A DNA stretch of 64,000 bases from Typha latifolia (GCA_019914945.1 CM034102.1:14125501-14189500); one strand, 5' to 3'; positions 17,201 through 29,476 are shown, counted from the first letter of the stretch. A program made the numbers and translations. Notes: generated by a model from the letters alone, not told the origin.

Positions 17201-18228
17201 TTGTCGCTCCGGTTCTGCAATTAGATGCCTTATGCTTATCAAAATGTTTGCCATAAGTTATTTTCCTGAATTCAGGAACAGCACAAACAATGTAATGTCC
17301 AAACCCTGTGCACCTATAACTGTAACCAACTCAGAAGTTTTTTGAACTGATGGCTTTCTATTTTTAAGGATAAGTTTTATCATTCCTGGTGAAAATTTAA
17401 CATGAATACAATCTAAGTGTAGTTTTCTGACCTATAAATTTTAGCTACTTTACTGATTTAAATTAGTAGCATCCAGTAAGAGCAGACAGTTGCATTAGAA
17501 TCACCAAAAGAAGGAACTGGTACAGGATTTTTACCTAGCAGATTACTCAACTCAACAAAGAGGTCATTTAACTGGTCACGTTTAAGCTTCTCCCTCTCAG
17601 CTTTATGAATTTTCTTCGGGACTTTCCCCAGGCTCTTTTTGTTAGGGAGAGACCTACACAAGGAAAATTTTAGATAGCAACAAAAAAAACAACAGCAACA
17701 AAAGTCTAATATATTAATAAGGACTTGATAAGTATGAGACAAGTTGCGCAAAACTAATAACCAGCAAAAAGATAAAAACATGATATAGGTGGATTTTGTA
17801 AAGTAGCAAGAAGATTATTTAATACTACACCCACCATCACTCTGCTCCTGCCAAATCCTATCAAGTACGGAAAACAATATAACACTTCCTTTTATATCGA
17901 AGAGTATACCCAAGATAGTTTAAAGACTAGATGCTTAAAGGATATGATTATATAACTTGCACAATGAACCATTTCATTTACATTACAGCTCGTGCTCTAT
18001 GGTGGCAAGTGAATTTCCATAAATATCCAATGCCCTTAAATTAGATTTTTGTCAGAGATAGACAGTCAAAATCAATAAGACAAAACATATGAAGGATAAC
18101 TTCAGAAACAACAGAAGTAAAGCAACTAATGATGATGTTGAAAAGTTACAAATGACCAACCCATCCGCCGGTTTCTCCGCAAAAATGTTCGCCTCATTAT
18201 CCATGGAAGAAGGATTCTCCGGGACCAT
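14273..18228 (-). CDS. BHLH47: bHLH transcription factor, POPEYE/bHLH47 (rice IRO3)-like
   Basis: The CDS joins 18228-18161, 17653-17535, 17214-17087 and 14695-14273, giving 738 nt and 245 aa. The basic-helix-loop-helix lies at about residues 33-90 (GKVPKKIHKAEREKLKRDQ, NDLFVELSNLLEPERQNCG, ASILGDTTRILRDL), followed by a leucine-zipper-like helix (QVESLRKENAALL). This matches group IVb factors such as Arabidopsis PYE and rice IRO3, known repressors in the iron-deficiency response. The C-terminal third is Pro/Gln/Ser-rich and ends GSSSEDGDSLN. Intron 3 is about 2.4 kb. A leader intron is likely: a 5' UTR donor at 18495 and an acceptor (TTGAATAG) just before the ATG. A downstream in-frame Met lies at codon 9. 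Paired G-boxes lie 440-460 bp upstream of the ATG. Identity as PYE rather than another IVb member is inferred. Confidence 0.9.
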
Positions 18229-18670
18229 GCTCAGATTTCTATTCAATAAAACAAGTATCAATCAGATCATTCCCCAATACTAACCATATCGGGTTTGAGA
18301 AAATTGCTGCAGCTCTACAGCAATTCTTCGCCATATACTATACCAAAAAAAAACTAAGTTTTCCTACAATCCGAGAGCAAATTCCCCAAAACTAGAGATA
18401 GAACATCAGATCTGCATCTAAAACTACGAAAACAGAGACAAATTAAACCCTTAACTCCTGATTAAGGTTAAGGGTTCGAAATTAGGGGCAATTACCTTCT
18501 AAGACGAGATCGGCGGAGAGATTAAATATAGGGTTTAGGGCTATTGACTCGTCTTCTAGTCTTCTCCTTCGTCTTCCGCTTTGTCCCGGAGTTTCGAATT
18601 CAGGAGGTGAAAAGGGGGAAGGATACCACGCACCCGCGTGTGGCGAGCACCCACTCCCGTGTTCCACCGC

Positions 18671-18686
18671 CACGTGCCGACACGTG
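18671..18686. promoter_or_regulatory. Two G-boxes (CACGTG) 10 bp apart upstream of the bHLH gene
   Basis: CACGTG occurs at 18671-18676 and 18681-18686, the second as ACACGTGGA. The start-to-start spacing is 10 bp, about one helical turn. G-boxes are the canonical sites for bHLH and bZIP proteins. They sit about 180 bp beyond the inferred leader-intron donor, consistent with a proximal promoter. Confidence 0.65.
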
Positions 18687-18786
18687 GACTCGATTGACTC
18701 GCGAGTCTCGTGTATTTCTGCTGCCGGATGAGCTGTTGTGTGCTTGCATGCGTCGTGCTTATTTTCATGCAGCTTATGAGTTATGA

Positions 18787-20700
18787 AGGAGGTCTATCTC
18801 ATGACAACATATAATCCCAAATTGACCGAGGATTTTGGGCTAATTATTTAGTTTGGATGACTAGAGTTAGGTAGGTAATTTCACCTCCTCCGTAACAAAG
18901 AGGTTATGATTCAACTCCAATCCAAATAATATTATAAAAAAATTATTTGTTAATTTAGTGGTTTGGTAGTTTGGCTTAATGATTCAACTCAGTTGATGAC
19001 TCGGCAATGCGGTTGGCTCAGAGGAGTAATTCGACGATGTACATGACTTAAAGCTTAAATTAGATAGCTTATTATATTAATTAAAAGCTTAATGAGACCT
19101 AAGTATCTTTATACAGTATTCGAGTTTGCGAATGATAAAAAAAATTGAGAATAGTTGACCAATTTCGATCTTTATTTTAGTAAAATGTGGGTTCATTTTA
19201 GTTTTGTTACTCTCCACTTAAATGAACTATTGTATGTGACTATCTTTAAACAAATATTAAACTACTAAGCAAGATTAATTTGCAATTATCATTCAGCAAC
19301 CAAATGGACCTTCAATTTTCAACAAAAAAAATTAGTTTGGCCAAATTCTCTATTTAGTTAGCTCCAGTTTAATTCGTGGTTACAGAATTCTCAATTTTAG
19401 ATTAAGGAACAATATTCTAAATTTATAATCAAATATCAAATTATCCTTATTTTATATTAAAAATATTATTCAAATTACTCCACACATAAGTCTAATTATA
19501 ATTTTATCCTTAATTTGACTAAAATGATTTCTTCTTTCTTCTACCACCCTAAGTATCTCATTTTATAAATCAAAAGTTCTTCACTCAAATTTTCTATATT
19601 ATCTCTTCTTTTCTGCCATCGATTTATCTCATTTTCTATTCTAAGTATGCAGCACATATACATATAGGAAATGAGAACAATAAAACAACATTAAAATATA
19701 AAAAATAAACTCTCTTGCGACATGGTTCATGACGACGGTGGCAAAAGGAGATGTGATCTATGATGCTCATGGTAGGAGATATATGGTGGTGAAGATGGAA
19801 GAGTGGGCGACTCAAAGTGATGGAAGATAAGCCAATAGATTGGAGGCCAAATCGTGTTGTCGAAGTGGGAGGAGAGTAACATTGAGTTGCATACAACAAA
19901 AAAAGGGAAGATTGACAAAAAGTCAAGCCAAGGCCAATCTATGGTATTAGAGGAAGTCTCCTACATTCGGAATCGACCCTAGTCCAAGCCATAAGGAAGC
20001 GCACCGATGGTAGACCCTAGATATCTTCGATGCCACCACCCTATAGATTTGGCCTTTACTGATGCAAAACAATAAAGAGAGATAGGTAGGTTGACGTTGG
20101 CGATGACGATGCTAGCAGCGATAAGATGAAGAACAAATGAGCTAACGTCAACAATAATGTGAGAATGGAGAATGAAGAGAGGATAACACAATAATAAAAA
20201 AAACAGATAAGAAGGAAGAGAAGGGAGAGCCTAAATCAAAGGTAGCATATTATGAGAATTATCTATCCTTCTATGTTCGAAGAAGAAGACATCTAAAAGG
20301 AAAACAAAAAAAAAACTCATTATTTTGACATACCATTCACCAATACTTGTATATCATTTATCTTTTTAGACCAACTATATATCATTTATCTAAAGGGAAT
20401 ATTTCAAATCCTTTATAGTGTTAATACGTAGAATATTTTACATAATAAAACTTTTAACTAATAATTATAACAACTTAACTAATAACTAGTACTCCTACAA
20501 TCCATTGTCTTCTCATATATTATATTTTTTAAACTCTTATCTCTGTACTTGTAGGACGTATGTACGGTAACTCCCCCGCATCCTGGTTCAATTGACTTCC
20601 TGCTGTCAGGATACTTGGCAAGCAATGATTGGCTGAAGTAGCACCGTAGCACATTCTTGCAATCGATCCTACATATAATCCCGTCTCCCTCTGCCTGAGC
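18787..20700. other. AT-rich intergenic DNA between the divergent bHLH and HGH1 genes
   Basis: No gene is supported. The part at 18800-19600 is AT-rich. The part at 19630-20280 is more mixed in base composition, with short ORFs on the minus strand that match no family; it may be decayed transposon sequence, but no ends were found. The rightmost 100-150 bp form the HGH1 promoter, with an ATTGG (reverse CCAAT) word near 20628. Confidence 0.45.
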
Positions 20701-20779
20701 CGCTTCTTTGCTCCGACTAGTAGCGATTTCTCCTCTTCTCGCCGCCTTTTCCTCTTCCCGCATTCCGTCGTGCTCTCTA

Positions 20780-23700
20780 ATGGCGACCGAGCTCGAGGAA
20801 CTCCTAGGGTTTCTCTCTTCCCCTTCACCCCAGGTACTAGTCTCTCTCTTCCTATCTCTCTGTCTCTGTTTCCTCTCTTCCCTAACCCTAGCATCTAATG
20901 CAGCTAAAAAAGGCAGCAGTGGACATCGTTCGAGGCCTCACGGGCTCAGACGAAGGACTTCGTCCCCTCGCATCCTTTTCCAATCTTACCCTTCCTCCTC
21001 TCTCCGATCTTCTACGCGATTCCCCAGACATCGCCGCCGCCGCCGCCGAGGCCCTCATCAACCTCTCCCAGGATCCAAACCTCGCATCTCAGATCGTATC
21101 TCTTGGATCTGTCGCCATCGCTATGAACGTTCTCTACAAACACGCCGACGACCGAAGTCTGGGACGAAGTCTTGTCATGCTCCTCGCGAACCTCACCCAG
21201 GTCGATTCCGGCGTTGTGGCGCTACTTCAGGTGTGATCTTTTTTGCGGTTTTAGTAATAAAGCTGCAGTCTTTGGCAGGTTTGAGTTGTTGGTGTTGATC
21301 TTTTCCTTTTCTTTTCTAACTCTTTCTTCTTTTAGTGTAGTATGTCTAATAAATTTGTAGATTTGATTCCGTAGTTAATTAGTAGTTGGCCCTTGGTTGG
21401 CATGATTACCGGTGAAATCGTGCTATTTCTGAGATGGTCCGTGGACTCAATAATTAAGAATTTTTTAGTTCTCAAAGTAATATATCTTGTACTAAGCTGG
21501 GTGTATTATTTTGTCCTTGCAAAATTTTAGATTAGTTTCTTTGGTGAAATAGATTAATTGCGCCAAACATATGTTCAAGGTCCTGACGTACTTCTGGTTT
21601 TGTATGATATCTAATACAACTTATCTAATTCTTGCACTAGGTCTTTCACATTTATCCAATAGTAATGATATCACATTTTCCAGACACCCCATCGATCAAG
21701 CCTCTTGTGTTCGGGAAACCTCTTTTTTTGTGTGTTATCCTTGAAGTTATTTACTCTAAATAATTGCCTCATTGTAATAAGAAACTCTCAAATGAAAGTA
21801 ATTGCCGATTATCCCTGAATTTTGCAGATTCTTTTGTCTGGCTTTCAAAATTCTCATTTTTGTCGCTACAGTTTCATTTTTCATTTTCTAATTATTTCTT
21901 GATTTCTTTGATTGAGAGAAAGAAAGAAAATAGAAGGAATTTTCTTATCATAAGCAGAAATATACACCATGACTCAATTACTCATAATTATCTGACTATT
22001 TTTGTTTCCAATGAGCACTTGATGAAAATATGAAATTTGAAGAAAAGAAAAGAAAATCAACTTTTCTTTTAATTGAAGCTGTAGTGGCCTAGTATTCTGA
22101 AGTTGTTGTTTCCACAGTTCCACTTTAGCTGTGGGTTATGGACCTGTAAATCTTCATGTAATATATTAATATACAACTTCTTATTTTATAGGTTGGGGAT
22201 GATAAGGTTGAAGGTTTGTATGTTGCGAAGCTTGTTAGATCATTTTGTAGGTCCCCATCTGGTGATTCAACAGGTATTCCTTTTGTATTATCAATTTACT
22301 CTACAGCTTCCTCGAAGCTCTCATTTTTATATATCAATTTTGCACTTGTAAATTTACGTACTATTCATGTTGTCCGTTTAGCAGAAGATACCTTTGAACA
22401 TGTTGCTTCAATACTTGTAAACATCTCAAAAGTTGTAACTGGAAGGAAGATTATGTTGGAACCTAAGCGAAGTCTCCTGAAGCAGGTCATTCATCAGTTT
22501 GATTCAACAAATCCACTGAGAAAGAAAGGGGTATGAACATAGATAGCTTGGTGTAAATCATGCTTCAGAATAGTCTAAATGCATATTCCCATCCTGTCTT
22601 GCTTTGTACCTTCAGATGCTGTAACATACTAAAAGTCACAGAGTTTTCATCTTCCATACAAATCCTTCTTTGCCAAGTTCCATTCCTTTTTTGCCTCTGC
22701 TTGTCATAATTTTTGTTGCTTATGATTATGAGTTTTGTAAACATAAAACATAATGAATTCTTGTGTGTTGGCTGAAGTGGTCTTATTGTTACATGTAATC
22801 TTGTCTTCAGTCACAGCTGTTTTCATCTTGGCTTTCACATTAGCTAACATGTGAAGCTGAACTTCTGTCTTCAGTCACTTAGTTGGTCCCATCCTGGCTT
22901 TCACATTAAGCTAGCACATAAAGCTCTAACATTGCTTTCTTACTAGCATTCACATTTGGAACCATGTTTTAAGGAAAATGAGAGAAAAAAGTGAAAATTC
23001 AACAAACCCTACTGAGCATTGTAACTCTTTGCAGAAATTGCTTACTGAAATGATGCCAAGAAGTAGTTAAGCATATTGAAACTTGGACTTATATGTGTCG
23101 CAACTGCTGTTGTTTCCAATCTTTGTATGTATTCTTATTTATTGTATTAACTAAAGATGGAGAACTGGAAAGGTTATATAAATATACTCTTAATCGCTTG
23201 TAATTTTCTTTTGATCGTGTCAGATATATATTGATATTGTTTTAAATGACAAATGTAACTTCATCCTGTTGTGTGTTATATTTATCTATCATTTAACTTT
23301 ACTTTTCTGTTTATAAGCCTTAAGTTAAATCTTGTCGGTCTTGTAGGTATGTGGTACCATTCGCAATTGTTGTTTTGAAGCTGATAATCAATTACAGAAT
23401 TTACTTTTGCTATCAGAGTACCTTTGGCCAGCGCTACTTCTCCCAGTAGCAGGCAATAAGGTGATCATTTGCTACTCTGTGAAAGTGAAAACTTCTCACG
23501 TTCCCTATTTTTAACATCATTGCATGCTTGATTGCATTTATATACTTGCTTATTCTTTATATAAGCTTTGTTCTATGATGGTAGTATGGTATCAGTCTTA
23601 AATTGCAATATCAACCAACAGTGTTTGCCGAGCCTTATTAGTAGAACTTTGATTTAGGATTTTGGTGAGTTTCTTGTTTGGATTAACAATGGTTTGTTTA

Positions 23701-25869
23701 ATTTCATCCTTTAATGCAATCTAGAACTGTTCTTACATAGGAGCTGTATAGCCCTCTAGTGGCATTGAAAAATTTCAGAATCTATGAGTTACTGCTGTTG
23801 GTTTCAGAAATTTAACTGAAGCGCACTCTCTTTCTGTTTACTTAGAAGTATTCGAATTCTTTTTTGTTATGTATTCTATTCTTCTTTTCATGCATGGCTT
23901 GGCAAATTCAAAGTTTTAAACTTTTAAGTTATAATTATACCAAAGACCTATACGGATGAAAATGCCTCTCTCTCACAATAATAATGCTTATGTTTTGCTT
24001 TCTTCTTTCCACTTCTCATTATGCCATTTGATCATTGTACGGTTATAACTTGATGTTGGCAATCACATGCAGATATATGGTGAACAAGATCGATCAAAAA
24101 TGCCTCCTGAGCTTAGTAGTGCTCTTTCTCATGAGAGAGAAGCAGTTGAGGATCCAGAAATTCGCCAGCAGGCATTGGAAGCTATTTATTTGATTTGCTT
24201 GCAGGTGAAATCACTTTGCAGTTTATCCAACCTTTTTCTATGCCACAAGTTTGTACTTTGCTTGCTTCAGTAGACTTTATGTATGAATTGTCTCATTTAT
24301 GTTGGCCAATTCTCTTAAAATTATAGCATCAGCTTTACATTGGATATCCTTTTAACTTTGTAGAACTTTTTTTCATTTTATCGCTGAAATTTTTTCTTTT
24401 CTTTTCCTTGGAACTTTACAAGACTTAAAGCAGTTCTCTGGATTTTTATAAGTTGGTTATTTCCTTTTGTTAATTAAGCAGTTCCACTCATCATTATGGA
24501 GGGATGCAATGGCTGATCTTCCTTGTCGAGTTTCTGTATTACTGAAACTTGGAAAAACTTGAGAAGTGACTAGTCAATAGTTATAATAAGTTGAAACTCA
24601 TAATGACATTAGAAACTTAAAATGATCGCTTACTGTTAGGCTGGAAAAACCTACCAATGGAAGAAACCCTGTAAATAAGAAAGACAGTTTAATATGGCTA
24701 CGTTTGGTTATTTGATTGTTATCATAGCAATTCATTTGAGCTGGACCTCTTTGATTATTGGTTCTTTCAGGAAGAAGGACGGAAATCTCTGTGGTCTGTC
24801 AATGGTCCTAGGATACTGCAGGTTGGCTATGAAGATGAGGAGGACCCTAAAGTAATGGGAGCATATGAGCTGATCGGCTCTTTGGTATGACATTTGACTC
24901 TACTTTATTGTTAAGTTCTATATTGGGACTGTTCCTTTGTGGTCAGAAAATCACTATATGTGGCTTTGATGTAAGAACCAAAAGAAAGGATAATGCAAAT
25001 GAGGAGCTGAATGTCTAATAATAACTCATTATGCATGTACTCAGGAAGGATACATGTGCCATAATATTGAATGGAGATTATCACATTCAGTAGTTTGAAT
25101 ATCGTACAATTTATTGTTTTAGTATCACACATAAATAAAATACTAACTATTTGAGGTAATCAGCCGGCTTGCATTGGAGATTTCAATAACTGGTATCTAT
25201 CAAAATCTTAACGTGCAAAGACTGTTGCCCAATTGCATGGCAAGCAGTTATCTTGTGGTGTACTAAGGGTTTAGAAATTGTTCTCCTATCTAGACAAAAG
25301 CTAAGATAGAATCCATCTTGGCCTACCTGCAGTCTAAACCCTTTCAATTATTTACTTACTCTGTTTTCATAGGGAAGGGTTCTTTTTTGGTTTAGACTTC
25401 TTATGCGAGAGAAGGTAGATTGGACTTACTTTTATTACAATACCTTTATCTTTTCTTCCTCTGTTATTATATTGTTATGTGAGAGGGAAATAACTCTGTA
25501 ATAAGGAATTGCACTGGTGATCTAAATTTTTAATTAATTAATTATGCTTATCCCTTCTGCTCTGCTTGAGACCCTGCTTTGGTTAAGTAGAATGCTCTGT
25601 TTATTGCTGGTTGAAATTATTGTGTTTTGAGATTCTTTTTTATCTCTTGTACAGATTCAGCTGAATTTTTTTAGTCTTTTCAAATGATAAAAATGTTAAT
25701 TTTTTGTGCTTTAGCTCTCGCAAGTCTTGAAGTACTCTTATATTACTATGTTATCCTTTAGTTTAGATACTGTAGTTTATTACATAATGCCATTTTTGAC
25801 TTTTATGTTGACATCTTTTATTTCTAATGGCAACAGTTGGTTAGTAATGATGAAGCTGAACAACCATGA
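20780..25869 (+). CDS. HGH1: HGH1 homolog (armadillo-like, DUF383/DUF384)
   Basis: HGH1/FAM203 proteins are cytosolic armadillo-like chaperone cofactors; in yeast HGH1 helps fold elongation factor 2 with Hsp90 and TRiC. The CDS joins 20780-20833, 20904-21230, 22192-22273, 22382-22530, 23347-23460, 24073-24204, 24771-24884 and 25837-25869, giving 1005 nt and 334 aa. Supporting segments are the N-terminal helical repeats (MATELEELLGFLSSPSPQ, AAAAAEALINLSQDP), the middle TFEHVASILVNISK and CGTIRNCCFEADNQL (DUF383), and the C-terminal EIRQQALEAIYLICLQEEG with an acidic YEDEEDPKVMGAYELIGSL (DUF384). All introns are GT..AG. Exon 4 has a TAGCAG tandem acceptor that allows one Ala more or less. The final exon encodes ten residues ending DEAEQP. 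Confidence 0.92.
22805..22927. repeat. Imperfect about 66-bp tandem duplication in HGH1 intron 4
   Basis: Two adjacent segments share CTTCAGTCAC, then CATC(T/C)TGGCTTTCACATTA, then an AAGCT end (about 22805-22858 and 22871-22927). It is an ancient intronic duplication without evident function. Confidence 0.6.
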
Positions 25870-26281
25870 CCTTCAGATATTGAGCCAAGTTGGAGAAATC
25901 CTTGATGATCCACATCACTTCTTAGTAACTTGGGCTGTTACTGGAAATCCCAAAACCTTCCCTGGAATGGCGAAAGATGCTCTTCGTATACCAGTTGTAT
26001 ATACTGGTAAAATCTTCTTTTACTAGGTGAAATATCTACGTATAGCATCTCTCACGTCGCTCGTATTATTACACAGATGTTTGATATTCTCGGCATCTCA
26101 AGGGCTCTAGTGTTCAGGCATCCTGCAGCTGTTTCTTTCTATTCTGATGATTGTTTATTTGATTGTTAAACAATAATGTTAAACTATAGAATTCAATTAT
26201 TAAATTTTAGCAAAAGCATCATAGTCAGCAATATTTGGTGCATGAAGTTATACAATATTTGATGCTTACGTCTTTTTGGAT

Positions 26282-26318
26282 GAAAAGAAAAAGAAAAGAA
26301 AAGAAAAGAAAAGAAAAG
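26282..26318. repeat. (AAAAG)n microsatellite
   Basis: About seven A-rich AAAAG pentamers stand in tandem, with one longer A run near the start. Confidence 0.9.
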
Positions 26319-26514
26319 AGGACATATATTTTCTCTCATTCGGATAGAAATTTATTGTGGGAATGGAGGAGTTCCTCTGAAAATGAGGAAAATTAAATTT
26401 CTCTCCCTTTTATCTTCTTTCTCTTCTATATTCAAACAATAGGAGAGAACTCCTTTCTCTCTCACTTCTGTCTTTTTATTCTCTTTCCTATCTGTTCATC
26501 CAAACAATCCTTAT

Positions 26515-26660
26515 ATCCCTACGTAACAAGTCATCTTATACGGATAATAAAACATCTTAATACAAGATAAAGAATTCTTTACCCAATCCTCACATCCCTA
26601 CGTAACAAGTCGTCTTATCCGAACAAGATAAAGAATTCTTTATCCAATCCCTACGTAACA
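26515..26660. repeat. Tandem repeat with ATCCCTACGTAACA units
   Basis: The word ATCCCTACGTAACA starts at 26515, 26594 and 26647. The first two copies continue with AGTC(A/G)TCTTAT and later share AAGATAAAGAATTCTTTA. The spacings are 79 and 53 bp; the shorter one reflects an internal deletion of the unit. Confidence 0.75.
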
Positions 26661-28171
26661 GTTATTATTCGAAATGAATCTCATGGATAACGACAATAAC
26701 TCGTAGTTATTAGCATCTAATTTGGATTTGATGAGTGTGGCTTCTGGAGGAAAACAATTGTCACGTGTTCGTATAATATTATCATCTGATGTGATAGAAT
26801 TAAAAACTCATTATCCTTAAAATATTTCTTTAGATCAATTACTATCAATTAAGAGCTCTTCTTCCATGCTTTTCATATCCATCTATCTTTCAACCGTGAA
26901 GAGAGATACAACGAAGATTAAGTTTTATAATCAGTTCAAAATTTGATTATTTATTTATAATTTCATTTAAATATATTTTTTTGTATGTATATCCTTCTAA
27001 AAATATCTTTACATATATAAATATATATATATAATCTTAGTAATTTACTGGAGAAAGAGAATAATGTACGCATATCTGAAGAAAAAAGGTCTAACTATAT
27101 CTCTCACATCAGAAAAATTTAAACGAAATAAAAAAAAATGCCACCTGGGAGTTAGGTAATTTTATTGAATGATTAGTATACCCTTTTTTTTTAATGTAAT
27201 AAAGGTATAAAAATTGATTATTATAGCCGTTTAACTAAATTTTAGAGGGTTATTAAAATATTTCCCATTAATTAAAACTTGCAATTTGTTTCTTCTGAGC
27301 AGTACCCACATATTTCATGTGGTCCAAAATGATCATCATCTTAAAACTCCAAATGCAGCCATGGTGTTACCTTAGTCAACACGAACTCTATCAAGATATC
27401 CCAAAGTTTGGATACTGCTCATGACTTTCGTATACCAAATTGCCAAATAGTAACCAGTTGATCAGTCTCTCTATTAAGAGCTACAGTAGTTGTTTTTATA
27501 TTTCAGCGATAATATTCTCTTGTTTAGATTCTCTGCTTGCTTATGCACCCTAGTTTTCATATCTTGCCTGGTTACGAACCAGACATGCTTGTGTTTGATC
27601 TTTTCTATTTAGCAGTGGATAGATGTGTTATACCTAAGAGTAAAGGAAATAACTCTAAACTTCTAAAAGCTCCGTATTTGTTCGTATACTATTCTAAATT
27701 TCGTATTTGCATGCATATACCTTTCAAACCCTATTGTTTTTGCATGGATATCCTTCTAGTTAATTTATTTATAACTATATGTTAAAAATATAAACCATTT
27801 AATATATGAGTAGACAAAAAATGCCCTTATTGAGATTAATTCATACAAATAGAGTAATGTTATTTATATATTTTTTACTTTTAAATGGATCAAAAGATAA
27901 TTGGCGATTAACTTTAACAGGTATCCATGCAAAAAGATAAGGGTTCGAAGAGTCTATTGTTCTAATAGTCGTTGGCCTATCTTTTGACTGATATGTGCAT
28001 GGCTACAAATATTTCCCCTCTCTTAGTTATTTGGCTTTCTTAGCTTGTCTATTAATAAGAGCCCATCATACATATGCCACTCTAATCTCATCCTTCCCTT
28101 TTGCAGACACTGGCCTTCTTTGGTATGTACTTAGATTCACTTTTTATAGTTTTACTTCTCTCTTACCTCCA

Positions 28172-29476
28172 ATGGCCTCTTTGACAAATTCCTCATCTCT
28201 GGATACCAACCCCGGCCCTCTCCGGAACGACTCCTTCTCTTCCTACCTCAATCTCGTGAGACAAAGCTTCCAGTTCGAGCTCGAAAGATCCGGCCCGCAC
28301 CGCTCGCCGTCGCGCCGGACGAACTTATCTCTAAACCGAAGGCGGTCGGATGACGGGGAGCTCGACATATTCGACGCCGAGAAGTACTTCAGCGGCGGGA
28401 TGGACGGCGCCATTGAGCTGGCGGCGGTTAGAGGCCTCAAGAAACCGATGAAGAGGGAGGCGAAGGGGAGTATGAAGTCTAAGCCGATGCGGAGCCGGTA
28501 TTCGAGCTCCGAGGCGAGCTGCAATAGTCAGAGCACTCTGCTCCGAGACAACCGGAGGTATCCTCGGGCAACGGACACACGAGGGCAGCAAAATGGTAAC
28601 CGGTTTTTAAGCGTCTTCCGGTGCCCGTGCTTGGGGAAGAAGGCGGTCGACGTCGAGGTTAAAGCCTGGTCGGCTACAAGGCCCGCCGGCGGGGGCGAGA
28701 AGTTAACTTGGCTTCATGAGGTAAAGCATGGCAAGGACTTGCGAATGGAGAGGCTTGGCTTTGCATTTAAAGAGGAAGGCGTGCTTGCTTTCCCGCCAAA
28801 TTTGAATTCCGTGGCGGCAAAAGTGACCGTTGGAAGGGAGGCGAGAAGAGAGGAGAAAAAAGTAGGTGAGAGAAGCTCTAGTCTTAGGACAAGTTTGACA
28901 ACGCTGACTTCGACCAATGCCGCTGCCAGAGGCGGCGGCGGCGGCTGCTGTAATGATGGCGACAATGATGATGATGGTTTAGGAAGCGAGTCGAGCTCGG
29001 ATTTGTTCGAGATCGAGAGCTTATCCGTCAGCTCGCACCCGTTCTTCGAGCGCGACGGGGACGAGTCGGTGGCGACCGGCGGCTACGAGCCTAGCGAGGC
29101 GAGCATCGACTGGAGCGTGGCGACGGGCAGCGCCGCGAACTTCTCGGTCGCATCGGAGTCGAATGGCTATACTCCGAATGACATCGACGGCAAGAAGACC
29201 TCGAGGTCGCACCGGCCGGGGATATTCATGGGCTGCGTGAGCCGCAAGGCAGTGAGCGTGGCGGCCGACTCGCATAGGGCCATGTCGGTGCGGTCGGTCT
29301 CCGGCCGGCAAGAGCAGTTAGGGGTGGAAAGGTCCGCGACGCCTATCACAAGGTGTCGCACAAGGAGTTTCGAGATGATTGACTCGGAGTCAGATCAGGA
29401 GGGGCAGCCAGTAGAACCGGCGGCGCCGACGGCGCTCTCGCAGATTCAGGCCCGGCGTGCTCTTTACATGCACTAG
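28172..29476 (+). CDS. PKS: PHYTOCHROME KINASE SUBSTRATE (PKS)-like protein
   Basis: PKS proteins are plasma-membrane-associated signalling proteins that interact with phytochromes and phototropins and act in phototropism and leaf flattening. This intronless ORF gives 434 aa, close to the 440 aa of Arabidopsis PKS1/PKS4. Recognisable blocks are the N-terminal SFSSYLN, LDIFDAEKYFSGGMDGAIE, a Ser-rich SSEASCNSQSTLL, the Cys-rich FRCPCLGKKAVDV, SSDLFEIESLSV and the core YEPSEASIDWSVATGSAANF, ending with SQIQARRALYMH. The same frame extends upstream to 27995, but the MASLTNSSS start at 28172 fits the family and begins where base composition becomes GC-rich. The ORF is markedly GC-rich against AT-rich flanks, as in many single-exon monocot genes. 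Which PKS paralogue this is cannot be told. Confidence 0.9.
   Translation: MASLTNSSSLDTNPGPLRNDSFSSYLNLVRQSFQFELERSGPHRSPSRRTNLSLNRRRSDDGELDIFDAEKYFSGGMDGAIELAAVRGLKKPMKREAKGSMKSKPMRSRYSSSEASCNSQSTLLRDNRRYPRATDTRGQQNGNRFLSVFRCPCLGKKAVDVEVKAWSATRPAGGGEKLTWLHEVKHGKDLRMERLGFAFKEEGVLAFPPNLNSVAAKVTVGREARREEKKVGERSSSLRTSLTTLTSTNAAARGGGGGCCNDGDNDDDGLGSESSSDLFEIESLSVSSHPFFERDGDESVATGGYEPSEASIDWSVATGSAANFSVASESNGYTPNDIDGKKTSRSHRPGIFMGCVSRKAVSVAADSHRAMSVRSVSGRQEQLGVERSATPITRCRTRSFEMIDSESDQEGQPVEPAAPTALSQIQARRALYMH

Larger units (their letters stand above)
25870..28171. other. HGH1 3' flank and intergenic DNA up to the PKS-like gene
   Basis: Just after the HGH1 stop, 25880-26014 stays open in one frame and looks protein-like (segments VGEILDDPHHFLVTWAV and NPKTFPGMAKDALRIPVV), but no family was recognised. 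An AAAAG pentamer tract lies near 26282-26318, and a tandem repeat at 26515-26660. From 26700 to 28100 the DNA is AT-rich with no gene seen. Confidence 0.45.

Noticed and set aside
20708..21298. 196-codon plus-strand ORF
   Set aside because: It is an out-of-frame reading through HGH1 exons 1-2 and the intron between them. The HGH1 frame is supported by family motifs.
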